DNA of 64,000 nucleotides from Luteolibacter rhizosphaerae. GTDB taxonomy: Bacteria > Verrucomicrobiota > Verrucomicrobiia > Verrucomicrobiales > Akkermansiaceae. The notes under the pieces were generated by a model. That model was not told the origin of the DNA. It worked only from the letters and a program-made list of their open reading frames with translations, and did no database searches. The position numbers and the translations under genes were made by a program. This document shows positions 51,739 through 58,542 of this stretch, piece after piece. Position 1 is the first letter of the stretch. The number at the start of each line of letters is the position of its first letter. The stretch spans positions 124,001 through 188,000 of the forward strand of contig NZ_JAPDDR010000003.1 in NCBI RefSeq assembly GCF_025950095.1. Reading direction: 5' to 3'.

Positions 51739-51767
51739 AAAGCCCCCCAGCACGCCTGAAACAGCAC

Positions 51768-51802
51768 ATGGCGGCATCGTCGTTCCCCGACGGTGCCGCC
51801 AT
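51768..51802. terminator. Bidirectional-type terminator after the PEP-CTERM gene
   Basis: Bases 51768-51782 pair with 51788-51802 (15 bp, one T-G pair, 5-base loop), followed by GATTGTTT. It lies between the convergent PEP-CTERM gene and the small minus-strand gene at 51827 and can serve both. Confidence 0.75.
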
Positions 51803-51826
51803 GATTGTTTCAAGGTAACAAGGGTA

Positions 51827-52177
51827 TTATGCGCCGAGAGGCGGAGGCGTATCGGCGGAGACAGGGGAACTCACTTCGGAAGCGGCCTTCTCCGCAGCGC
51901 GACGACCATCCCGCATGCCACGCCGAAGGGTGTCCTTCACGCTTGAGGGGACCAATTCCTTGGCAAAACAAGCGGCGAAGCAAGCGCCGAAGGCCGCCCC
52001 GTAGGCCATGTCATGAGCAGCTCCCGCCAGGGCCTGCTTCAGCTTGGGGGCGGCCTCCCGCGCGATGGAGGATGCGTCCGCCCGGGCAGAGCTGAACGCT
52101 TCTGAGAAAGAGTTGTAACGCGGCGCACCGGTGGTGGATTGCTCTTCGCCAGCAGAGGATGAATTGAAATCGTTCAT
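51827..52177 (-). CDS. Hypothetical small alanine-rich protein
   Basis: The 116-residue protein (ATG 52177) has a polar N-terminus (MNDFNSSSAGEEQSTTG). An alanine-rich helical part follows (about 35-80; AREAAPKLKQALAGAAHDMAYGAAFGACFAACFAKELVP), with a short amphipathic or weakly hydrophobic stretch containing two cysteines. The C-terminus is charged (KDTLRRGMRDGRRAAEKAASEV). The small-residue motifs could mediate membrane association. I do not recognise a family. A 40-codon upstream extension is possible but has no protein character. Confidence 0.6.
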   Translation of the reverse strand: MNDFNSSSAGEEQSTTGAPRYNSFSEAFSSARADASSIAREAAPKLKQALAGAAHDMAYGAAFGACFAACFAKELVPSSVKDTLRRGMRDGRRAAEKAASEVSSPVSADTPPPLGA

Positions 52178-52338
52178 AGTCGGATTTGTTGTGACGTTCG
52201 GTAGCACGATCTCATTCGATTGTTCCGCGCGCCATGGGAAACGGAGGGTTCGTTTGGAAGAAGCCCGGAAAAAATCACGCGGAACTTGAATAAGCACGGC
52301 GCATCTCCGTCGGAACCGGTGAATCCCAATTCAACGAC

Positions 52339-52611
52339 ATGAAGAAGCTGATCGGAATCCTCACTCTCGGTATCGCCGCACTCGTCGCCACTCCCACCGC
52401 GGATGCGAGACACTATCATCGTCCTTCGCGGACCTACGTCGAGTTTCACCGCTCGTGCCGCGGACCAGCCTACATCGAGCGCTACGTCGCTTACTATGAT
52501 CGCCATGGATGCGCGGTGTGGCGCACACGGGTGATCCCGATCCGCCACCATCATCACCATCGCCCGCACGTGGAAGTGCGGTGGAGCAGCGGCGGCGGTT
52601 ACTGCCGCTGA
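52339..52611 (+). CDS. Small secreted histidine/arginine-rich protein
   Basis: The 90-residue protein has a signal peptide (MKKLIGILTLGIAALVATPTADA). The mature part of about 67 residues is rich in His, Arg and Tyr, with RHHHHHRPH near the C-terminus, and has three cysteines (two around YDRHGC and one in the final GGGYCR). It could bind metals such as Ni, Cu or Zn in the periplasm, but this rests only on composition. It is followed by a strong terminator. No family was recognised. Confidence 0.65.
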   Translation: MKKLIGILTLGIAALVATPTADARHYHRPSRTYVEFHRSCRGPAYIERYVAYYDRHGCAVWRTRVIPIRHHHHHRPHVEVRWSSGGGYCR

Positions 52612-52638
52612 GATCGGAGCGGACCTAGCCGTAGCAAT

Positions 52639-52673
52639 ACCCGGTGCAGCCTTGCGGCAGCACCGGGTTTTTT
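52639..52673 (+). terminator. Intrinsic terminator after the His-rich gene
   Basis: Bases 52639-52647 pair perfectly with 52660-52668 (9 bp, 12-base loop), followed by a run of T residues to 52673. It lies 28 bp after the stop codon. Confidence 0.85.
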
Positions 52674-52832
52674 CGCGCCGGTGCGTACGAGGTCTGACAA
52701 GGGATGAGCGCGAGACCGCGACCCCCGTGGGTTTGGCTTTTGATAGAGTCACTTGCGAGGAGGGCAACGACCAGCCCACGACGCTAGAGAGATGCGTGAA
52801 GAGAAGATGAGGGCTGTGTGAAAACCGCGTAC

Positions 52833-53870
52833 TCAATCGCGCCGGACCAATGCCCTGAGCATCACATCGGGTCCGAAGCGCTGGAATGCCGGAGCCTCCA
52901 GCTTCACACCCTCTCCCATTCCCGCACCCGCCAGAGCGGGAACAGGCCCGCCACTGAGCAATGGAGCGAGAAACGCAACCCATTCATCGACCAAGCCTGC
53001 CTCCACGAGCTCCGCGGCGAGACGGCCACCGCACTCTACCATCACGGAACTAACAGCTCTCTCCACGACAAGCCTGCGTAGAACCTCCGCCGGATGATCG
53101 CGATCTTCCACTACGGTCCGCTCACGATGCGCATCGGTGAAGAGATGGGCTTCAGGCGGCAGCGAGGCGGCATCCCGGGTAAGTACCACTCGCCACGGCT
53201 GGGCACGGCCCGCGGCGAGTTCCGGATCACGCAAATCAAGGCGGGGATTGTCCCTGCGCAAGGTTTCTCCGGAGGTGAGGATCGCTTCGCAAGAAGCCCG
53301 CAGACGCTGGACTTCCGCGCGTGCTTCCAGCCCGGTGAGCCACATGCTCTCCCCGGGTGGCCGGGTAATGCGGCCGTCCAAGCTCATCGCCGTCTTCAGG
53401 ATGACCCAAGGCATGCCGCTGCGCTGGACCTTCGCAAAAGGACGGATGATTGCGGCGGCTTCATCGGCCAGCACGCCGCTCTGCACGGCGATCCCGGCAG
53501 CCGCCAGAAGGCGGTCTGCCCGGCCGGCATGCGCGGGATTCGGGTCCTCCGCCGCATAGACGACACGGCTGATACCGGCCTCGATCAAGCCCTCCGTGCA
53601 AGGCGGTGTGCGCCCGTGGGTGGAGCAGGGCTCGAGCGTGACGTAGATGCTGCTACCGCGCAGGGCCGCCTCCCCGTGCGCTTCTCTAACAGCTGCGATC
53701 GCTTCCCGCTCCGCGTGAGGCAGACCGGCACCGCGATGCCAGCCGCAGCCGAGTTCCACGCCGTCCTTCACGATCACGGCGCCGACAGCTGGATTGGGCG
53801 AGGTACGTCCTGATCCCTTGCGCGCTTCGTCGATCGCGCGTCGCATCCACCGTGCGTCTTCACCTTGCAT
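52833..53870 (-). CDS. ribD: Bifunctional riboflavin biosynthesis deaminase/reductase RibD
   Basis: The 345-residue enzyme has an N-terminal cytidine-deaminase-fold domain (about 1-145) with zinc ligands in HAEREAI and PCSTHGRTPPC, then a RibD C-terminal reductase domain (about 150-345; WVILKTAMSLDGRITRP, VMVECGG). It carries out the deamination and side-chain reduction steps of riboflavin synthesis in the cytoplasm. The start was set at ATG 53870 (MQGEDARWMRRAIDEARKG), which matches family starts; the longer frame upstream is not typical. No FMN riboswitch was seen in the short 5' region. No other rib genes are in the window. Confidence 0.92.
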   Translation of the reverse strand: MQGEDARWMRRAIDEARKGSGRTSPNPAVGAVIVKDGVELGCGWHRGAGLPHAEREAIAAVREAHGEAALRGSSIYVTLEPCSTHGRTPPCTEGLIEAGISRVVYAAEDPNPAHAGRADRLLAAAGIAVQSGVLADEAAAIIRPFAKVQRSGMPWVILKTAMSLDGRITRPPGESMWLTGLEARAEVQRLRASCEAILTSGETLRRDNPRLDLRDPELAAGRAQPWRVVLTRDAASLPPEAHLFTDAHRERTVVEDRDHPAEVLRRLVVERAVSSVMVECGGRLAAELVEAGLVDEWVAFLAPLLSGGPVPALAGAGMGEGVKLEAPAFQRFGPDVMLRALVRRD

Positions 53871-54011
53871 GGACAATGAGAGGCCATTTCCCGGAAATCT
53901 TCGCAAGCCTGCGGCTTGGCTGTTGATCGTGCTGCAAGTTCCCTGCAACTTCTTCATAAGTGGTAAACCCCGCATTTGCCACGTGCCCAAAACCTGCAAA
54001 CGCAAACCCCA

Positions 54012-54590
54012 ATGAAGATGCGTGTACTGATACTAGCCGTACTGGCAGTCCTGCCCGTGCGCGCCGATACCGCTGCCACCCTTTACAAACAAGGGATGGC
54101 CGCGGTCGAAGAAGGAGACGTGAGGGCGGCCGAGCTCGCCTTCAAGGAAATCCTCCGCCTGCAACCGAACAACGCCAACGCCCGCTATCAACTCGGGCAG
54201 TTAAAGCAAAACCAGGATTCGATCGCGGCCCGGGCGAGATCGCGACAACTGGCGCAGTACGAAATCGAGCAGATCGATTTCAGCAAGACCGAGGTTTCGG
54301 AAGCGCTGGTCGCTCTCGGCATGCTGATCGAGAAGAAATCCGGAGGGAAGTTCGCACCGAACTTCATGATTCAGGATCCTTCCAACCGGCTGGCCGATCG
54401 CGAGGTGACGCTTCAAGTCAAGAAGGTGCCTGCCTCGGCAGCACTCAACATGATCCTGCAGCAAGCCGGTGCGAGCGCGCGCTATGAGAAGCACGCGATC
54501 GTGATCGTGCCGCGACCCAGCACCTCCAGCAGCGAGGAATCCGCCGTGCAACCCGTGAAGAAGGGTAAAGCGGACAAGACGACCGAATGA
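54012..54590 (+). CDS. Periplasmic TPR protein with secretin-type STN-like domain
   Basis: The 192-residue protein has a signal peptide (about 1-19, ending PVRAD). One TPR-like helical hairpin follows (about 20-60; LYKQGMAAVEEGDVRAAELAFKEILRLQPNNANARYQLGQL). An STN-like domain (about 85-175) is of the kind found at the start of secretins and TonB receptors (IDFSKTEVSEALVALGMLI; VTLQVKKVPASAALNMILQQAGASARYE). The protein ends without a secretin pore domain. It probably binds a peptidoglycan or secretin partner. A histidine-kinase gene starts 41 bp downstream. Function remains unknown. Confidence 0.7.
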   Translation: MKMRVLILAVLAVLPVRADTAATLYKQGMAAVEEGDVRAAELAFKEILRLQPNNANARYQLGQLKQNQDSIAARARSRQLAQYEIEQIDFSKTEVSEALVALGMLIEKKSGGKFAPNFMIQDPSNRLADREVTLQVKKVPASAALNMILQQAGASARYEKHAIVIVPRPSTSSSEESAVQPVKKGKADKTTE

Positions 54591-54631
54591 TCTTTGGCCA
54601 TCCCGCAGGGTGAGCTAATCTCTCCTGCGGG

Positions 54632-55960
54632 ATGCTCCCCGATCTCCGCACGCTGATCCTAGCCACCAGCATACTCTGCGCCGTACAGGCGATGGGGATG
54701 CTGGTGCTCTGGACCCTGAACCGGCGGATGAAGGGAATTCCCTTTTGGGCCGCGGGCAATGTCTTCAACGCGGTGACCACCGCCTTGCTGCCGCTGCAAG
54801 GGGTAGTGGACAACCGGATAATCACGACGCTGATCCCCAATCTGAGCGCGATCGCCGCCGCGGTTTGCTATCTGGTAGGGGCCCGCAGCTTCCTAGGGCA
54901 GAAGCAGTGGAATGCGACAGGAACGATCGGGTTGCTGATCTTGATCCCCTGCTACGCGTACTTTGTTTTCATCCACGACAGCCTGAGCGCGCGGATCATG
55001 ATGGCCTCGGTCCTCCTGCTGTTCCTTTACGGCCAGTGCGGGATCGCCCTGCTGCGTGACAAGACGGATGGGATGCGATTCTCAACGCGCTTCACCGGCT
55101 TCATGTTCCTGGGTTATGCGGCGCTGCTGGTACTCCGCATGCTCAGGGTGGCCATGGAACCGCCCCCCGCGACATTGTTCGATGCCACCATGGCGCAATG
55201 GCTAACCTTCCTGGGAACGGTGACCTTCGCCTACCTCTGGAACTTCGGCACCATCCTTCTTATCATTCAGCGGCAGACACTCGAGATCTCGGAAGGACAT
55301 GCGGCCCAGCTGCGTGCTGAGGAAGCATTGGCCGCCACCCGGCGCGAGGCCTTGGTGCGTGATCTCCATGACGGGATCGGCGGGATCACGGCGAATCTCG
55401 CAGTACTCGCCAGCTTGGGCCGAGAGGAAGAACAGGGACCTGCCCGTGAAGAAACGCTGCGCCATATCCAAACGATGGCTCTGCAAGGCAGCCGTGAGGT
55501 GCGGAGCCTGATGAGCACGCTGGAGAAGAACCGTCTGCCGTGGGTGGAGTGGATGACCGAGATCCGGAATTATGCGCAGGAGCTCTCCGATACGCGCAGC
55601 ATCAGGCTGGTGTGGAACGTGCTTGGCACCCCGGATGAAGCAATCACGGGAGATGCAACCGCAGCGATTTCCCTGAGCCGTGCGGTGAAGGAAGCCATTC
55701 ATAATCTAACACGTCATTCGCAAGCCAGCGAAGCCCGCATCGAGATCGAGTTTGACGCTGATCATTTGCGTATCCTCATCGCCGACAATGGCTGCGGACT
55801 ACCCGAAAAAGTGCGTGCCGGGCGCGGCTTGGGTAATATGAAACGACGTGCCGAGGAACTCGGAGGGAGCTGCGGAATCAGCACCAGTGAAGGCACTTCC
55901 GTCCTCTTCAACCTACCGCTACCCCTCAAATACCCCGATGCTAGCCTTGTCGCCCGTTGA
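54632..55960 (+). CDS. Membrane sensor histidine kinase (NarL-type)
   Basis: The 442-residue protein has about six to seven N-terminal transmembrane segments (about 8-215) and no large periplasmic domain. The HisKA_3 dimerisation domain follows, with phosphoacceptor His246 in VRDLHDGIGG. The HATPase region (about 345-430) shows an N-box (EAIHNLTRHSQ) and DNGCGLP. The membrane part probably senses an in-membrane or small-molecule cue. The response regulator gene overlaps its end by 23 bp, so the pair is a two-component system. Confidence 0.88.
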   Translation: MLPDLRTLILATSILCAVQAMGMLVLWTLNRRMKGIPFWAAGNVFNAVTTALLPLQGVVDNRIITTLIPNLSAIAAAVCYLVGARSFLGQKQWNATGTIGLLILIPCYAYFVFIHDSLSARIMMASVLLLFLYGQCGIALLRDKTDGMRFSTRFTGFMFLGYAALLVLRMLRVAMEPPPATLFDATMAQWLTFLGTVTFAYLWNFGTILLIIQRQTLEISEGHAAQLRAEEALAATRREALVRDLHDGIGGITANLAVLASLGREEEQGPAREETLRHIQTMALQGSREVRSLMSTLEKNRLPWVEWMTEIRNYAQELSDTRSIRLVWNVLGTPDEAITGDATAAISLSRAVKEAIHNLTRHSQASEARIEIEFDADHLRILIADNGCGLPEKVRAGRGLGNMKRRAEELGGSCGISTSEGTSVLFNLPLPLKYPDASLVAR

Positions 55961-56630
55961 TTCTATCAAGACATCTGTTCAAGTGATTCGTATCATCGTA
56001 GTAGAAGATGATCCGCGCCTGCTGGAAAACTTGGCGAAGCTTTTGCAGCGACGTGAAGACTTCGAGGTAGCGGCATGTTATTCCAATGCGGAAGACGCAC
56101 TCGCGGCGAACCTGTGGCAAGCCGGCGACGTGCTCATCTCCGATATCGACCTGCCTGGCATGTCCGGTATCGAGCTGATCGCCAAGGTGAAGGAAGTTCA
56201 GCCCGAAGTTCTTCCACTGGCTTATACCATCTATGAGGATCGGGACACCGTCTTCGCCGCCCTGACCGCCGGTGCTTTCGGGTATCTTGTAAAAGGCAGC
56301 TCGCCGGAGACCTTGGAAACCTCGATCCGCGAGCTGGTGCGGGGCGGCGCGCCGATGAGCCCGTCGATCGCGCGGCGCCTGCTGGATCGCTTCCTGCAAG
56401 ACTCACCGCCCCAAGAGTCCGTGGCGCTCTCGACCCGTGAAGTCGGCTTGCTGAAGCTGGTGGCCCAAGGCCTCATCTACAAGGAGATCGGCGAGCAACT
56501 CGGAATCAGCCCGCACACGGTGCACACCCACATCAAGAACATCTACGGCAAGCTGCATGCGACCGATCGCGCCCATGCGCTGCGCCGCGCGCGGATGCTG
56601 GGTTATCTGGAGTCTCAGGACGAAGGCTAA
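55938..56630 (+). CDS. NarL/FixJ-type response regulator
   Basis: The 230-residue protein has a receiver domain (about 17-135; acidic pocket EDD at 23-25, phosphoacceptor Asp69 in ISDIDLPG, Lys in GYLVKGS) and a LuxR-type HTH (about 160-225; STREVGLLKLVAQGLIYKEIGEQLGISPHTVHTHI). It receives phosphate from the adjacent kinase and binds DNA. The usual receiver threonine is in AYTIYED. The start at ATG 55938 overlaps the kinase gene. Confidence 0.9.
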   Translation: MLALSPVDSIKTSVQVIRIIVVEDDPRLLENLAKLLQRREDFEVAACYSNAEDALAANLWQAGDVLISDIDLPGMSGIELIAKVKEVQPEVLPLAYTIYEDRDTVFAALTAGAFGYLVKGSSPETLETSIRELVRGGAPMSPSIARRLLDRFLQDSPPQESVALSTREVGLLKLVAQGLIYKEIGEQLGISPHTVHTHIKNIYGKLHATDRAHALRRARMLGYLESQDEG

Positions 56631-56680
56631 GTCGGCATCGCTTCTTGCGGGCGGGACGGGCAGCTCTCACGCTGGGAGGC

Positions 56681-57328
56681 GTGAGCGGACAGGTGATCAT
56701 CACCGGGGGTGAAGGCGGTCTCGGGCGGGTGCTCGCGGCGGCCTTCGCAGATGCGGGCCACGAGGTGCTTGCGCCGGGGCGGAGCGAGTTGGATGTCTGC
56801 GACGCCAGCGCGGTGAAGGAGTTCTTCAAGGACCGGGCGGTGGATCTCCTGATTTGCAATGCAGGGCTGACCCGGGACGCCCTGCTCGGGAAGCTGCCGG
56901 AGGAGGACTGGGACGCGGTGATGGAAAGCAATCTGCGTGGCGCAGCGCGTTGTGCTGCGGCGGCCTCGCGGGGAATGCTGCGGGCGCGTGCGGGTCACTT
57001 GGTTTTTATCTCCAGCCACTCGGCGATTCACCCGCCCGCCGGCCAAGCGGCGTATGCGGCGGCGAAGGCCGGGCTGATCGGGCTAACAATGTCTCTGGCG
57101 AAGGAACTGGGCCCGGCGGGGATCCGGGTGAACGCGGTGCTGCCCGGATTTCTGGAAACACGGATGACCAAAGGACTCAGCGTGGAAAGGCGGGAGGAGG
57201 TGCGGGCGGAGCATGTGCTAGGGCGCTTCAACACCGCGGAGGCGGTGGGGCAGTTTCTCGTGACGCTGCACGAGAGGATGCCCCACAGCTCCGGGCAGGT
57301 TTTCCGCTTGGACAGCCGGGTGGGCTAA
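56681..57328 (+). CDS. Short-chain dehydrogenase/reductase (FabG-like)
   Basis: The protein of about 215 residues has the SDR cofactor motif TGGEGGLG, NAG in LICNAGLTRD, catalytic Ser in FISSHSAIH, and Tyr-x3-Lys in AAYAAAKAGL. FabG-type proteins reduce 3-oxoacyl groups, but the family is broad and the substrate is open. It is slightly shorter than typical SDRs (about 245), with a shortened N-terminal segment. The start is uncertain: GTG 56681 has GGAGG only one base away, while GTG 56693 would place it at 13 bases. It is convergent with the pseudopilin gene. Confidence 0.78.
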   Translation: MSGQVIITGGEGGLGRVLAAAFADAGHEVLAPGRSELDVCDASAVKEFFKDRAVDLLICNAGLTRDALLGKLPEEDWDAVMESNLRGAARCAAAASRGMLRARAGHLVFISSHSAIHPPAGQAAYAAAKAGLIGLTMSLAKELGPAGIRVNAVLPGFLETRMTKGLSVERREEVRAEHVLGRFNTAEAVGQFLVTLHERMPHSSGQVFRLDSRVG

Positions 57329-57342
57329 ACCCCGCGAAGCGC

Positions 57343-57924
57343 TTACCAGGATTTCACGTCATCGCCGCCGCCCGCCTTCCCGTCGGCACCGAAGCTGTAG
57401 GCGATCACGGATTCCCGAACGACCTTCCCCGCGTTGAAGGGATCCGGGACCTCGCCGTCGTTGTCGGTATCGATCACCAGATAGAGGGCGTTCCCCCAGG
57501 AATCGTAGAGGCCCTCGGGCTTCGCTCCGGAATCCTTGCTGGTGTAGACGAGTCCGCCTTGGCTCTTGTTCGAGCTCTCGCGGAAGGTGGCGAAGTCGAT
57601 CTGCTTCTTGTTCTGCATCGAGTCACCTACCTCCTCCTTACCGAGCAGGATGGTCAGGAGTTCACCTCCCACCTCGCCTTCGACGCGGATCTCCTCACTC
57701 TGAGCCCCGAAATCCGGATAGCGGCTGTATTCGCGGTTGAAGTCGTCGATCGCATGAACGAGTCCGACGGCGTCGTTCTTGGTTTTAGTCTCTTTACCTC
57801 GATTCATTGCCCGGGCTCCGACGCTCAGGCCCATGGCGGCCAAGACCACGATAATGGCGATCACCACGAGGAGCTCGACCAAGGTGAAGCCGGCGAGGCG
57901 GCGAGAGACGAGACGGGTTTTCAT
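57343..57924 (-). CDS. Prepilin-like (GspG-type) pseudopilin
   Basis: The 193-residue protein has the cleavage/methylation site AGFTLVELLVVIAIIVVLAAMGL (about 11-33). The mature region resembles type II secretion major pseudopilins (DDFNREYSRYPDFG; GLYDSWGNALYLVIDTDNDG, which fits the GspG calcium loop). No other secretion genes adjoin it, so it is another orphan prepilin. Upstream dyads CGTAA/TTACG (57984-57995) and CTATCCA/TGGATAG (57998-58015) may control it. Confidence 0.85.
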   Translation of the reverse strand: MKTRLVSRRLAGFTLVELLVVIAIIVVLAAMGLSVGARAMNRGKETKTKNDAVGLVHAIDDFNREYSRYPDFGAQSEEIRVEGEVGGELLTILLGKEEVGDSMQNKKQIDFATFRESSNKSQGGLVYTSKDSGAKPEGLYDSWGNALYLVIDTDNDGEVPDPFNAGKVVRESVIAYSFGADGKAGGGDDVKSW

Positions 57925-58048
57925 GCTACGGCAATGGGTTAATTGGTTTCCGAAACAAAAAGGACCAACCTGAGACCTAGGGACGTAACTTTACGCCCTA
58001 TCCAACCATGGATAGTAATCGATGAACCTGTCTTGCCAAGCTGGAAGC

Positions 58049-58369
58049 TTATCGTTTCCGCGGCGGACGGGGCGGGCGAGGCTGCCGCTTCGGGGCGGGG
58101 CGGGAAGGCGGGGGCTCTTTGAGCAGGGAGGAAGATGCTGCGCGTTTCACGCGTAGCTTCTCGGACCCGAGCTGGGAGCCATCGAGAGCCTCGACGGCAG
58201 CGAGCGCCTCATCGTGACCGGGCATGTCGGCGAAGCCAAAGCCCTTCGACTTGCCGGTTTCCTTGTCCAGGACGAGGTCGAAGCTGCGCACCTTGCCGTG
58301 TTTTTCGAGGACTTTGCGCATTTCCGCTTCGCTGATGGAGCGGTCGATGTTCCGGACGAGGATGATCAT
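58049..58369 (-). CDS. RNA-binding protein with one RRM domain
   Basis: The 106-residue protein has an RNA recognition motif at about 1-75: RNP2 IILVRNI, RNP1-like KSKGFGFADM. The C-terminal tail is rich in Pro, Arg and Lys (about 83-106). Small RRM proteins of this kind occur in cyanobacteria and several other phyla and may act as RNA chaperones in cold or stress. It lies alone between the pseudopilin and alaS. Confidence 0.85.
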   Translation of the reverse strand: MIILVRNIDRSISEAEMRKVLEKHGKVRSFDLVLDKETGKSKGFGFADMPGHDEALAAVEALDGSQLGSEKLRVKRAASSSLLKEPPPSRPAPKRQPRPPRPPRKR

Positions 58370-58542
58370 TCGGGGAAAGCACTAATCATTAATTCCCTAA
58401 TCATCAATCGAAGTGTGCGGGAGAATAGGGGCGCAAGCGTTTGGACGCCGGATGGGGGTGGCGGAATCGGCACAACCCAGCCCGGGCTTTACTCGCCGCG
58501 CGCTATCCGCCACCTTCCCCGCCCTTTCCGCCTCAACGACCC

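Noticed and set aside
53871-54011. FMN riboswitch in front of ribD
   Set aside because: The gap is only 141 bp, shared with a divergent gene, and lacks the conserved AGGGT and GATTCNGGT-type segments of the FMN aptamer.
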